NCBI RefSeq assembly: GCF_900114245.1
Contig: NZ_FOSK01000010.1
Span: 168,264 to 232,263 of the forward strand
Source of the DNA: Pseudovibrio ascidiaceicola
GTDB lineage: Bacteria; Pseudomonadota; Alphaproteobacteria; Rhizobiales; Stappiaceae
Length of the DNA: 64,000 nt
Reading direction: 5' to 3'
Under the pieces are notes generated by a model, which saw nothing but the letters and a program-made list of their open reading frames with translations, was not told the origin of the DNA and made no database searches. The translations under genes and the position numbers were made by a program. Below, one piece after another: positions 34,451 through 43,635 of the stretch. Numbering within the stretch: the stretch's first letter is position 1; each line of letters opens with the position of its first letter.

Positions 34451-35599
34451 TTAGTGTTTTTGACCAGTACGAGATTGCAGCAGTAAGTTCTTCAACCCAG
34501 TTCCACCTGAAAACGACTTAAATGCCTCATGTGCACTGTTGAGCCTTTGCTGTGACGAGTAAGAGGAAACTGCGTTTCCGCTCTGGAATGCTGGTGCACT
34601 GTCACTTGTTGGTGTTTTATAAACATCTGAACTTGGTGGTGGAAGGATTGAGCTGCCAAAGGATGTTGAAACTGGCTGTACAGCAATCGCAGGTTTAGGC
34701 GCATTTGGGTTTGCGTTTGTCGCAAGAGCGCTGTTGATGCGGTTCTTGAAGCTGGATACGGACGCGACTTGTGTCGTGCTCAAGTTACGTTCGTAGACCA
34801 CAGCAGGATCGAGCTGGCTGGAATTGAACGCCAACACATTTTGCGCCGCATAAATTGGAGTGTCGTATGGCCTGCTTTTTGGCATTGGAGCCGGGCCGGA
34901 AATGCGTTTCACAGGATTTGCAAAGGCAAACATGGTCCGAGGTGCAGAGTTGCCGCCGTTCCAGTTTCCGCCATTGCCAGAATAAGAGGCCAGTAGCTTC
35001 TTCTCATCCTGTCCATGAAGAGGTGCGCGGCTGACGTATTCAACACGAACCTTTGCAACGCCGCTGGATTTGGTGCCCAACATTCCTGCAACGCGCTCAG
35101 ACAGATCAATCACGCGATTATCGTGGAATGGTCCACGGTCATTCACGCGCACAATCATGGAACGGCCATTTTGCAGGTTTGTCACCTTAGCATAGCTCGG
35201 CAGAGGCATTGTTGGATGCGCTGCTGTCAGCGCATTGCGATCAAAGATTTCGCCATTTGCTGTTTTGCGACCATGGAAGGTTGGACCATACCATGATGCC
35301 TTGCCGGTTTTCTTGTAGTTATCGTCGCGTTTGGGATAGTACCACTTGCCAGCCACTTTATACGGTTTGCCGACAACAGCGCGTCCGCCCCCTTTGGGAA
35401 CTGGCTTGGTGCCCTTCACCACACGAGGACTTGCAGCTACGCCATATTTCTTTTCACTGAACTTCACTTTGTCTGTGCCGCCACCACAGGCTGCAATGCC
35501 TGCGCACAAGGCAACTACAGATATGCTGGTCGCTACACGTTTGATCGTTTCGGGAGCTGGTGCTTTCACCGAATAGCCCCAATTCAGTAAAGAAGTCAT
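34451..35599 (-). CDS. rlpA: RlpA-like septal lipoprotein (putative lytic transglycosylase)
   Basis: 382 residues from the ATG at 35599. A longer open frame to 36070 reads antisense through tRNA-Ser and is rejected. Lipoprotein signal ends VALCAGIAAC, a lipobox. The double-psi beta-barrel follows: GKASWYGPTFHGRKTANGEI, PLPSYAKVTNLQNGRSMIV, RVNDRGPFHDNRVIDLSE, with the conserved D-R-G-P-F and the catalytic-type aspartate region. The C-terminal half is Ser/Pro/Asn-rich and no SPOR domain is recognised. Acts on peptidoglycan at division or cell poles. Confidence 0.9.
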   Translation of the reverse strand: MTSLLNWGYSVKAPAPETIKRVATSISVVALCAGIAACGGGTDKVKFSEKKYGVAASPRVVKGTKPVPKGGGRAVVGKPYKVAGKWYYPKRDDNYKKTGKASWYGPTFHGRKTANGEIFDRNALTAAHPTMPLPSYAKVTNLQNGRSMIVRVNDRGPFHDNRVIDLSERVAGMLGTKSSGVAKVRVEYVSRAPLHGQDEKKLLASYSGNGGNWNGGNSAPRTMFAFANPVKRISGPAPMPKSRPYDTPIYAAQNVLAFNSSQLDPAVVYERNLSTTQVASVSSFKNRINSALATNANPNAPKPAIAVQPVSTSFGSSILPPPSSDVYKTPTSDSAPAFQSGNAVSSYSSQQRLNSAHEAFKSFSGGTGLKNLLLQSRTGQKH

Positions 35600-35905
35600 A
35601 CCGTTGTTACTCACTACATGTTCGGCACTGACGGATTTCAGTCTGCTTGAGCAAAAACACCCGAGCTCACTACAAACTGAACCAATATTAAAAAGATAGC
35701 CGATAAACCTTAACTGAATCCGATCAAAATGTCTCCACAAGAAAGAGAGATTTTTGGCAAGGTTAACTTCCTTAGGGGAATTGGCGGTTTTGGCGGGGCT
35801 GTTTGATTCCGCTGTGAAAAAATTAAATTCATGCTGTGGAACAAGTTTTTCGCTGGCTTGACTTTGGAGGTCGCATGAACCAAATAGAGCCCACACCACA
35901 CAGCC

Positions 35906-35995
35906 GGAGAGGTGGCAGAGTGGTTGAATGCACTGGTCTTGAAAACCAGCGGGCGTGGAAGCGTCTCGTGGGTTCGAATCCCACCCTCTCCGCCA
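35906..35995 (+). tRNA. tRNA-Ser(UGA)
   Basis: 90 nt with encoded CCA. Acceptor GGAGAGG (35906–35912) pairs with CCTCTCC (35985–35991), discriminator G992 then CCA. Anticodon loop CTTGAAA gives UGA between stem CTGGT/ACCAG, a long class II variable arm follows, and the T-loop GGTTCGAATCC is intact. Confidence 0.97.
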
Positions 35996-36025
35996 TCTAT
36001 CTTTATGATAGATAAAGCAAAAGAG

Positions 36026-36048
36026 CCCACCTTTATGGTGGGTTTTTT
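36026..36048 (+). terminator. Terminator after tRNA-Ser
   Basis: CCCACC (36026–36031), loop TTTAT, GGTGGG (36037–36042), then TTTTTT (36043–36048). Confidence 0.9.
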
Positions 36049-36252
36049 GTTGTCTTACTTCTGAAGGCACGCTCCCGGTTCAGCTAGTTTCCCGCTGCCC
36101 CCCCAATCAAACTCTCTATACTGGCCATCAATAAACGAGCGGTTGGAAGTGTTTAGCTCGTAGCAATCAAAGAATGCCTTAGCGAGATCTACCTAATGGA
36201 CAGGTGAATATGGTGACGCCAGACTGTCATTTTATCCGCGGGGATTTTTATC

Positions 36253-36582
36253 ATGAAGCGATTGAGCTTAGCTGGTGCTTTAACCTCCTTATTTGTGTTG
36301 CCTGTTGCTGCACAGACGGCTGAGGAAATGATCAAAGAGATCTTCCTGGTCGATACGATGGATAACTTTTGCGATATTGGCATCAATCATGAGCGGACGT
36401 TGGACTATATTCGAGACAACAAGCTCAAAGCGACTCCTCATTATATTGTGCTGGTTCAGGAAAGCATTCGTCTGGCAGGAGAAGTGCAACACACACTGGA
36501 AGATGCAGAGGAAGACGCAAGCGGAGTTGTGTGCATCCAATTGAGTGAGCGAGCGAAAGAGCTGGGTCTTGTGGTGAGGTGA
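36253..36582 (+). CDS. Small secreted protein of unknown function
   Basis: 109 residues with a clean signal peptide MKRLSLAGALTSLFVLPVAA cleaved before QTAEEM. The mature part of about 88 residues is acidic and helical (TAEEMIKEIFLVDTMDNFC, QESIRLAGEVQHTLEDAEE) with two cysteines, C40 and C93, that could form one disulfide. GGGGA precedes the ATG by about 9 nt. A strong symmetric hairpin follows, so it is its own transcription unit between tRNA-Ser and the polyamine operon. I do not recognise the family; likely periplasmic. Confidence 0.75.
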   Translation: MKRLSLAGALTSLFVLPVAAQTAEEMIKEIFLVDTMDNFCDIGINHERTLDYIRDNKLKATPHYIVLVQESIRLAGEVQHTLEDAEEDASGVVCIQLSERAKELGLVVR

Positions 36583-36612
36583 GCTAGAGGCGTCTTGCTT
36601 GCCTGCAATAAA

Positions 36613-36644
36613 AAAGAGCTGCAATCGTGCGATTGCAGCTCTTT
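36613..36644. terminator. Bidirectional terminator between the secreted protein and speB
   Basis: AAAGAGCTGCAATC (36613–36626) pairs perfectly with GATTGCAGCTCTTT (36631–36644) across a GTGC loop. The A-tract on one side and T-tract on the other let it serve both convergent genes. Confidence 0.9.
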
Positions 36645-36668
36645 GTGTTTGTTGAAAATACCAAACTT

Positions 36669-37529
36669 TTAGTCTTGCGAGATCATTGCCGCAGTCATCA
36701 GACGATAGGTGATCTGAGCTGCCGTGAAATCCCATGCGGCATTTCCATCTGGCGCCAGTTCAACCACGTCGAGACCAACGCATTTGCGGCCTTTTAGTGC
36801 ATGCTCTACCAGGTGCAATGACTGGTAATACCCAAGGCCTCCCGGTACTGGGGTCCCTGTTGCTGGCATCTGAGAGGGATCGAGGCCATCTACGTCAAAG
36901 GAGATGTAGATGTGCTCAGGAAAGTCCTCTGGCAGGTCAACAGTGTGCAGCCCTTTGGTGACCAGTTCTTCTGCGTCGACAAAAAATACTCTGTTGTCTT
37001 TGCGGCTGTCCATCTCCTGCTGGCAAAGCGCGCGAACGCCGAACTGAGCCAGAGAGTTCCCCTCTTCTACTAGGAGGTTCATGACAGAAGCATGGGAATG
37101 CTTTTCGCCCTGATAAGCGATGCGAAGATCTGCGTGCGCATCAATTTGCACAATGCCTACTGGCTTGCCGAGAGCACGGGCCACGCCTGAGACTGCGCCG
37201 TAGGACAAAGAATGCTCACCCCCCAGAGTGACTGGAATTTTGCCTGTTTTAACCGCGTCTTCTGTACGTTGAGCGAGGCGTTCCATAACTTCTGGCAGAG
37301 GTCCGTCGCAGTCGACTGGGCTTTGCGTTGCAATGCCGGAAGCGCATGGCTCAACGCCATTACAGCCGCGCTCCAGCTCATTGCTTGCCTCAATAATGGC
37401 TTGCGGGCCTTTTAGTGTACCTGAGCCGTATGAGACGGTGCGTTCCAGTGGGACCGGAATAATTGTGAAGAGAGCGTCTTCTGCTTTGCGTTCTGCTTCA
37501 GTCAGCTCACTGTCAAGAAAAACAGACAT
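36669..37529 (-). CDS. speB: Agmatinase
   Basis: 286 residues. Ureohydrolase metal motifs: VTLGGEHSLSYG, VQIDAHADLRIAYQGEKHSHASVM, YISFDVDGLDPSQMPATGTPVPGG, all with the Mn-binding His/Asp residues present. Converts agmatine to putrescine and urea. It is the last gene of the speA operon, 9 bp after nspC, so arginine-derived agmatine is turned to putrescine in the same unit. Arginase is a family alternative, but the neighbours favour agmatinase. Confidence 0.93.
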   Translation of the reverse strand: MSVFLDSELTEAERKAEDALFTIIPVPLERTVSYGSGTLKGPQAIIEASNELERGCNGVEPCASGIATQSPVDCDGPLPEVMERLAQRTEDAVKTGKIPVTLGGEHSLSYGAVSGVARALGKPVGIVQIDAHADLRIAYQGEKHSHASVMNLLVEEGNSLAQFGVRALCQQEMDSRKDNRVFFVDAEELVTKGLHTVDLPEDFPEHIYISFDVDGLDPSQMPATGTPVPGGLGYYQSLHLVEHALKGRKCVGLDVVELAPDGNAAWDFTAAQITYRLMTAAMISQD

Positions 37530-37538
37530 TTCGTACCT

Positions 37539-38714
37539 TTAGGAAAGACGGTTCAGGAAGTCGCTGTAAGAGAACTCGCGAATGATTTTAAGATCATCGC
37601 TTTCAGAGTTCCAGAGCGCGATTGCTGGCAGAGGGACACCATTGAAGGTGTTGGTTTTCACCATGGAGTAGTGAGCCTGATCAAGGAATGCGAAGCGATC
37701 ACCAACACTCAGCGGCTCTGCCCGTGTGTAATCGCCGATCACGTCGCCTGCGAGGCAAGAAGGGCCGCCAAGGCGGTATGTGTGCCCCTCCTCCACTTCG
37801 TTCAGCATGGCCGGGCGATAGGGAGCTTCGATCACATCCGGCATGTGGCAGGTTGCGGAAATGTCGACAATCGCCAGTTTCATGGTGTTTTGGGGCAGAT
37901 CCAGCACTTCACCCACCAGAATGCCAGCATCCAGTGCAACGGCTTCGCCCGGTTCCAGATAGACTTCCAGCCCTGTTGTTGCCCGCACATCCTTGATGAA
38001 GGCAATCAGCGCTTCGCGGTTGTAGTCTTCACGGGTGATGTGGTGGCCGCCGCCGAAGTTGATCCATTTCAGTTGTGAGAAATATGGTTCAAGCTTGTCT
38101 TTTATCGCTTCCCACGTGCGCTGGAGCGGTTCGAATTCCTGCTCACACAATGTGTGCATATGAATGCCGTCAACGCCCTTCATTACTTCTGCATTTAACT
38201 GCGAGATTGGGAAACCCAGACGAGAGCATGGGGCGCATGGGTCATACTTCTCGACCTCTCCTTCAGAGTGCTCTGGATTGATACGCAGGCCTACGTCTAC
38301 ATTTTGCTCAGCAGCGCGGATGTTTGGAAGGAAGCGATCTTTTTGAGCTGGTGAGTTGAAGATCATGTGGTCGGTATAGCCAATGATCTCATCAATCTCG
38401 CTTGCTTTATATCCAGCGCAGAACGTTGCAACTTCTCCGCCGTATTCCTGCCGGGCAAGGCGTGCTTCATAAAGCCCCGATGCACAGGTACCATCCAAAT
38501 ATTCGCGCACCACTGGCGCTAGCGCGAACATGGAAAAAGCCTTCAGTGCAGCGAGGACATGAGCGCCTGAGCGGTCTGCTACGTCCTTAAGTACAGAGAG
38601 GTTGCGGCGAACCGCAACCTCATCAACGACAAAACAGGGACTTGGCACACGGGAGAGATCAAACTCTTTGAAGGCCCCCGCATCACCAGCCTGTGTCTGC
38701 ATCATTTCTGCCAT
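37539..38714 (-). CDS. nspC: Carboxynorspermidine/carboxyspermidine decarboxylase
   Basis: 391 residues from the ATG at 38714, 4 bp after the upstream stop; a longer frame to 38774 overlaps that gene. Group IV PLP decarboxylase: VLAALKAFSMFAL carries the PLP lysine, CASGLYEARLARQEYGG, GLRINPEHSE, IHMHTLCEQ, WINFGGGHHITREDYN and the C-terminal CLAGDVIGDY with the conserved cysteine. It decarboxylates carboxyspermidine to spermidine, the last step of the aspartate-semialdehyde route. Confidence 0.93.
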   Translation of the reverse strand: MAEMMQTQAGDAGAFKEFDLSRVPSPCFVVDEVAVRRNLSVLKDVADRSGAHVLAALKAFSMFALAPVVREYLDGTCASGLYEARLARQEYGGEVATFCAGYKASEIDEIIGYTDHMIFNSPAQKDRFLPNIRAAEQNVDVGLRINPEHSEGEVEKYDPCAPCSRLGFPISQLNAEVMKGVDGIHMHTLCEQEFEPLQRTWEAIKDKLEPYFSQLKWINFGGGHHITREDYNREALIAFIKDVRATTGLEVYLEPGEAVALDAGILVGEVLDLPQNTMKLAIVDISATCHMPDVIEAPYRPAMLNEVEEGHTYRLGGPSCLAGDVIGDYTRAEPLSVGDRFAFLDQAHYSMVKTNTFNGVPLPAIALWNSESDDLKIIREFSYSDFLNRLS

Positions 38715-38718
38715 GAGC

Positions 38719-39930
38719 TTAGAACTGAACCGGACCGTCGAGCTCATGAACCTGCCAAGGCAGGCCGTGCTCATTCAACATGTCCATGAAGTTGTCTGGG
38801 TCCAGCTGTTCCATGTTCCACACGCCCGGCTCATTCCAGTTCCCTTTCAGGATTTGGGCGGCACCAATCATCGCAGGCACACCGGTGGTGTAGGAAACAG
38901 CTTGAGAACCTACTTCTGCATAGCACTCTTCGTGATCACAGATGTTGTAGATGTAATAGGTTTTTTCGCCAGAGCCGTCTTTTGCCTGACCCGTTGCAAT
39001 GTCACCAATGCAGGTCTTGCCTTTGGTCAGCTCGCCCAGATCGCTCGGATCTGGCAGAACGGACTTCAAGAACTGCAGCGGGATGATTTCCTTGCCTTCA
39101 TGCATAACCGGCTCGATAGAGGTCATGCCGATACCTTCAAGCACGCGTACGTGGTTGATGTATGCATCGCCGAACGTCATCCAGAAACGCGCACGTTCAA
39201 TTTCGGTGAAGTGCGTTTTCATGCTTTCCAGTTCCTCATGGTACATGAGGTACATGTTTTTCTCGCCAACGCCTGGGAAGTCGAAAGCAACTTTGTGGGT
39301 CATTGCAGGTGAGCTGATCCAGTCGCCTTTTTCCCAATGGCGCGCATCTGCCGTTACCTCACGGATGTTGATTTCCGGGTTGAAGTTGGTTGCAAATGCC
39401 TTGCCGTTGTCGCCGCCATTACAATCAAGAACGTCGATCTGACGGATGGTCTCGAGCTTGTGCTTTTTAAGCCATGTTGCGAAGACAGAAGTAACCCCTG
39501 GATCAAAACCAGAACCGAGGATAGCTGTCAGCCCAGCTTTTTTGAAGCGTTCCTGATACGCCCACTGCCAGTGATATTCGAACTTTGCTTCGTCTTCTGG
39601 CTCGTAGTTGGCGGTGTCCAGATAGTTGATGCCTGCTTCGAGGCATGCATCCATCAGCTTCAGGTCCTGATAAGGCAGCGCCAGGTTCACCAGCAGCTCC
39701 GCGCCACTCTCTTTGATGAGTGCGACAACAGCGGCGACGTCCATCGCGTCAACTTCAGCGGTCTTGATGGTAACGCCAGTCTTTTCCTTCACGCTTTTTG
39801 CAATGTCATCGCACTTGAACTTGCGGCGAGATGCGAGCGTAACTTCGGAGAAGATGTCCGAATTCATTGCCATCTTGTGTACGGCTGCGGAGGAAACACC
39901 GCCTGCGCCGATTACCAGAGTCTTACTCAT
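38719..39930 (-). CDS. Carboxynorspermidine/carboxyspermidine dehydrogenase (saccharopine dehydrogenase-like)
   Basis: 403 residues. Starts TLVIGAGGVSSAAVHKMA (Rossmann GxGGVS), then LASRRKFKCDDIAKSV, LLVNLALPYQDLKLMDACLE, YLDTANYEPEDEAKFEYHW and GSGFDPGVTSVFATW. These belong to the carboxynorspermidine synthase branch, and the adjacent nspC confirms it. It condenses putrescine with L-aspartate semialdehyde and reduces the imine with NADPH. 21 bp after speA. Confidence 0.92.
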   Translation of the reverse strand: MSKTLVIGAGGVSSAAVHKMAMNSDIFSEVTLASRRKFKCDDIAKSVKEKTGVTIKTAEVDAMDVAAVVALIKESGAELLVNLALPYQDLKLMDACLEAGINYLDTANYEPEDEAKFEYHWQWAYQERFKKAGLTAILGSGFDPGVTSVFATWLKKHKLETIRQIDVLDCNGGDNGKAFATNFNPEINIREVTADARHWEKGDWISSPAMTHKVAFDFPGVGEKNMYLMYHEELESMKTHFTEIERARFWMTFGDAYINHVRVLEGIGMTSIEPVMHEGKEIIPLQFLKSVLPDPSDLGELTKGKTCIGDIATGQAKDGSGEKTYYIYNICDHEECYAEVGSQAVSYTTGVPAMIGAAQILKGNWNEPGVWNMEQLDPDNFMDMLNEHGLPWQVHELDGPVQF

Positions 39931-39951
39931 GTCTATTCCCCGGTCCTTGGA

Positions 39952-41841
39952 TTATTCGTAATAGGTGTAGCCGTTGATGCTGTCGCGGTAAGCGGCAACC
40001 AACGTGCGTCGATCTGCGTTCTTTAGTGTGCCGGCGGAAACCGCCTCATCAATGAGTTTGCGGAAGGCATCTACGCAGTCGCGCGGATCATACTCCACAT
40101 AGGAGAGAACCTGTGAAATCGTATCGCCCTCAACTTCCTGAAGTAGATCAAATCCACCGTCAGCTCTCAGGTCAATTGTTGCGACATTGGTGTCGCCAAA
40201 TAGATTGTGCAGGTCACCCAGAGTCTCTTGATAGGCCCCTACAAAGAAAACGCCAAGATAATATGGCTTGCCTTCTTCCAGAGTGTGCACTGGTAGTGAT
40301 GGTGAGATGCCATCTGCCAGAATGAACTTGTCGACTTTGCCGTCGCTGTCACAGGTGATGTCAGAAAGAACGGCGCGTCGGTCTGGTGCTTCGTTCAGGC
40401 GTTGTAGCGGGACAATTGGATGGAGTTGGTCAATTGCCCAGACGTCTGGCAGCGACTGGAAGAGAGAGAAGTTACAATGGTAGATATCTGCCACTTTCTC
40501 CAGCTGTTCGTCGATCTCAGGCGCAACACCTCGTGGTGGGGCCAGTTCCTTAATCTTGGACATGAGGTGCAGATAAATGCGCTCAGAACGGCCCATCTGA
40601 CGCAAATCAATATATCCACGCCGAAAAAGTGCGCGCAATTCATTGCGGTAGAATGAAGCGTCGTTCAAACATTCCTGAAGCCGCTCTGCATTGAGGTAAC
40701 CTTCCACAGCTGCAAGATCTGAGACCATGTGGTGGTCATCTTCTTCAGGCTTTGGTGCGGTTGGTGCATCAAACAGAGTTGCTTCGAGCACGTTGAAGAG
40801 CAGCATTGAGGATGTGGCCACTACTGCACGGCCACTTTCGGTGATCAATGTGGGGTGGGTGAGTTCCGCCTCATCCATCGCATAGGCGACAGTTTCGACC
40901 ACATTGGAGCAGTATTCTTCGACCGAGTAGTTGGTTGAGTTCTCAATCGCCTTTTTCTCACCGGTGTAGTCAACACCAAGGCCGCCTCCCAGATCTAGAT
41001 GGGTTAGTTCGGCCCCTTCCCTCGTCAGCTCAACAAAATAGCGGCAGGCTTCACCTACAGCGCGGCGGACATCGTTGACGTCTGGTACCTGTGAGCCAAG
41101 ATGGGAGTGCTGTAGCTTCAAGCAATGTATCAGTTTCGCATCGCGCAGCTTATCGATGACCGCGACCAGCTGATCGGTGTTCATGCCAAATGTGGACCGA
41201 TCACCTGAGCTTTCTTCCCACTTGCCGCCAATCTGATTGGTAAGCTTTACTCGCACACCAAGTAGAGGCTCTTCGCCGAGCTCTTCGACCACGCTAATGA
41301 CGGTATCGAGTTCTTTTGGGCTTTCAAGCACGATGATGGTGTTGAAGCCCAATTTGCGAGAAAGAATTGCGAGGCGAATGAACTCTTCGTCTTTTACGCC
41401 GTTACAAACAATGAGAGCGTCTTTTGGCAAGCGGTGCGCAAGGGCAATGACAAGCTCGGGCTTGGAACCGGCTTCCAGACCGTAGGAGTAAGGACGGCCA
41501 AACTCAACGATACGATCAACGACTTGCGCCTGCTGATTGACCTTGATCGGGAAAACACCGCGATACTTGCCTTTATAACCGACGCGTTTGATCGCATCTG
41601 TCATGGAGTTATTGATGTGAGCGATTTCGTTTTGCAGAAACGAACTTACGCGAAGTAAGAGCGGAGAATGGATACCACGTTGTTCAAGGTCGTGAACGAT
41701 CTCCGGCAGACTCACCTTGGGAGCGTCCGGCATCAAAGGATTACTAAGTGCAATATCGCCGTTTGGCAGCACAGAGAGAAGATCTTTACCCCAGCGCCCC
41801 ATACCGTAAACAGCATGGGCGGTACCTTGATTATTTGGCAA
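39952..41841 (-). CDS. speA: Biosynthetic arginine decarboxylase
   Basis: 629 residues from a TTG at 41841. The TTG is needed because the conserved GMGRWGKDLLSV N-terminus (compare IAWWG in E. coli SpeA) precedes any other start, and AGGGG sits 8 nt upstream. PLP-binding YRGVFPIKVNQQAQVVDRI, YGLEAGSKPEL, LIVCNGVKDEEFI, HLDLGGGLGVDYTG and the C-terminal ITCDSDGKVDKFI are all present. Makes agmatine from arginine. An overlapping ATG–TAA minicistron of four codons lies at 41831–41845. Confidence 0.94.
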   Translation of the reverse strand: MPNNQGTAHAVYGMGRWGKDLLSVLPNGDIALSNPLMPDAPKVSLPEIVHDLEQRGIHSPLLLRVSSFLQNEIAHINNSMTDAIKRVGYKGKYRGVFPIKVNQQAQVVDRIVEFGRPYSYGLEAGSKPELVIALAHRLPKDALIVCNGVKDEEFIRLAILSRKLGFNTIIVLESPKELDTVISVVEELGEEPLLGVRVKLTNQIGGKWEESSGDRSTFGMNTDQLVAVIDKLRDAKLIHCLKLQHSHLGSQVPDVNDVRRAVGEACRYFVELTREGAELTHLDLGGGLGVDYTGEKKAIENSTNYSVEEYCSNVVETVAYAMDEAELTHPTLITESGRAVVATSSMLLFNVLEATLFDAPTAPKPEEDDHHMVSDLAAVEGYLNAERLQECLNDASFYRNELRALFRRGYIDLRQMGRSERIYLHLMSKIKELAPPRGVAPEIDEQLEKVADIYHCNFSLFQSLPDVWAIDQLHPIVPLQRLNEAPDRRAVLSDITCDSDGKVDKFILADGISPSLPVHTLEEGKPYYLGVFFVGAYQETLGDLHNLFGDTNVATIDLRADGGFDLLQEVEGDTISQVLSYVEYDPRDCVDAFRKLIDEAVSAGTLKNADRRTLVAAYRDSINGYTYYE

Positions 41842-42180
41842 CCATTTATCCCCTTCCAGAAATGATTTTGCCCCATTTACTCATGGTCTACTCATCTGAC
41901 AAGCCCAATATTGGTGTTCTAAACACCAGAGGTGAGAGAACAGGTGCACAAGTCACTTTTTGCCGAAACTAAATCTACAACCTGAGATTTAAGTAGAAGC
42001 GCTACTTCAGCAATTTTAAAGTGGAATATGGTTGGCTAAAGACAATGCAGATGCTCTCTCCCCTATTTCTTGCGGATATCTCATTTGCTTATTTATTTGC
42101 GATCAATCTAGTCATAGATTAATTGCACTAACTGGAATAACTCTCCACGGGATTATGTTTTTAGTGACTGCAGAGCGACC
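41842..42180. other. Divergent regulatory region between speA and the XRE gene
   Basis: 339 bp separating two divergent genes, AT-rich, so it holds both promoters. A short dyad TTGGTGTTCTAAACACCAGA (GGTGTTctaAACACC, 41911–41925) is a possible operator. No gene is seen. Confidence 0.45.
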
Positions 42181-42600
42181 ATGACTTGGCAACAGCGGCT
42201 TCAAAAACTACGAAAACAGAATGACCTAACGGTCAAAGATTTAGCTCGACGTGCAAACGTTGGTTACGACAATCTTTATAAGATCGAAAAAGGTCTAATT
42301 GATAATCCTCGCGGGGAAACTCTGGGAAAGTTGGCGCAAGCTCTTGGTGTCAACGAGCAGTTTCTTCGTTTTGGAATTCACGGTGTCAATGATGTCAGTT
42401 TTCTCGAAGACGCTGAAATTCTAAATGAGATGGAAGAGCATGCGAAGCAGACTGATCTGGATTTAATTGATCAGGCATGGACACAGGCGTTAGAAATTGA
42501 AGCGCAGGTGTACGGCTCAGGCAGTAAAGGGCCTATGAACTTCGTGTCCATGATGTTTGCTCGTATTTATCACGAGATGCTGAAACGAAATGAGCAATAA
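42181..42600 (+). CDS. XRE-family transcriptional regulator
   Basis: 139 residues. Helix-turn-helix at residues 3–60: QRLQKLRKQNDLTVKDLARR, NVGYDNLYKIEKGLIDNPRG and ETLGKLAQALGVNEQFLRFG, the HTH_3/Cro-CI pattern. The acidic C-terminal 75 residues (EDAEILNEMEEHAKQTDLDL) have no recognised domain and may bind ligand or oligomerize. It is divergent from speA and may control it or itself; that is only a positional guess. Confidence 0.88.
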   Translation: MTWQQRLQKLRKQNDLTVKDLARRANVGYDNLYKIEKGLIDNPRGETLGKLAQALGVNEQFLRFGIHGVNDVSFLEDAEILNEMEEHAKQTDLDLIDQAWTQALEIEAQVYGSGSKGPMNFVSMMFARIYHEMLKRNEQ

Positions 42601-43169
42601 GTAGCATTAACTTGCGAACTTGCCGTCTCTTTGGCACTGTTGTTAGAAATTCAAAATCTATTTTCCAACAACTTGTTACATTGCGTTCTTAATTGAATGT
42701 CATGCCTCTCGCTTTTCGTCAATCTCGTTTTGAGCTCAATTCCTTCCGTTTAATCTTCTCATTTATTGTTGGGGGAATTTACCTAATTCCTATCTGTTGA
42801 TATGCAGCTTTTTTCTCTGATTTTTTGCCTTATGAATTTAACTTAGTAATTGTGCATACGTCATGACTGTGTCTTTTTAATCTCAGGTAAATCTTGATTA
42901 AGATATTGTATTTCAAAGGCTAATTGTCTTTAATGTTGCGCCTCTGTTTTTCAACTTTTAATGTGCATTACTCAGGTTACTTAAAACTTGAGTTTATTTA
43001 CCTTTCCAGCTGTTGAAATCTACGATATGGATTTATTATCCAATTCAACTCTAATTTGTGCTCCCTTCTTGATTATATGAAAGGCGCATAAGGATTGGAC
43101 ATAATCAGGCTGTTCGTCTGAGTTGGTATTTTTACATTTGCTTTTAGTTCTCTAGTTGAAAGAACTCTT
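42601..43169. other. Long AT-rich intergenic region
   Basis: 569 bp without an open frame worth calling; strongly AT-rich and pyrimidine-rich on the plus strand. No tRNA, hairpin terminator or known RNA fold was recognised. It would hold the 3' end of the XRE transcript and the promoter for the gene at 43170. Confidence 0.5.
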
Positions 43170-43553
43170 ATGCCCATCGACTTAAATCGCGCTGAACATT
43201 CAAACGAAGTAGATAGTCAACATTCGACTGCGCGGCATGATATTTTTGAAGACCTCTTGAAAACAGCGAGCATGCATACTGCGGATACGACTCCTGAAGT
43301 CGATTTTTTGAACTTGCTGACTGCGGGTATGTCTTTTGGTGAGCCTGAACTTGGTTCTATTGTTAAGCATAGGAGCACCGAAGAAGTTGGTTTTATTTGC
43401 GGTGAAACCACACTTATTTGCGGGCACCGTGCACTCAAGTTCAGACCTTTTGACAGCTCTCCAACGGAAAGTGTGACGTGTGATCCTGATGAGCTGATTG
43501 TGGTTGGAGATCCGGATTTGAGGGTTGGCTATCCGCAACGTTGCAAATACTGA
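43170..43553 (+). CDS. Hypothetical protein
   Basis: 127 residues, not recognised. Polar and acidic N-terminal half (PIDLNRAEHSNEVDSQHSTA), no signal peptide or membrane segment. The middle reads GSIVKHRSTEEVGFICGETTLICGHRALKF with two closely spaced cysteines, C76 and C83, and the end is DLRVGYPQRCKY. It stands alone between a long AT-rich spacer and a strong terminator. Coding is supported by the terminator placement and codon-like composition only. Confidence 0.6.
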   Translation: MPIDLNRAEHSNEVDSQHSTARHDIFEDLLKTASMHTADTTPEVDFLNLLTAGMSFGEPELGSIVKHRSTEEVGFICGETTLICGHRALKFRPFDSSPTESVTCDPDELIVVGDPDLRVGYPQRCKY

Positions 43554-43584
43554 AGCGACATTCCATTCAATGGAAACAGTAGAC

Positions 43585-43617
43585 AAAACGCTCCATTTCT
43601 GGAGCGTTTTGTTTTTT
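43585..43617. terminator. Bidirectional terminator between the hypothetical gene and nosL
   Basis: AAAACGCTCCA (43585–43595), loop TTTC, TGGAGCGTTTT (43600–43610), then G and six T (43612–43617) on the plus strand; the A-tract gives T on the minus strand for nosL. Confidence 0.92.
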
Positions 43618-43635
43618 CAGATTGCATAGGCTGGG

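Noticed and set aside
35600..36070. 157-residue N-terminal extension of the RlpA frame
   Set aside because: It reads antisense through tRNA-Ser (the familiar tRNA-Ser antisense translation WDSNPRDASTPAGFQ). The lipoprotein start at 35599 explains the gene.
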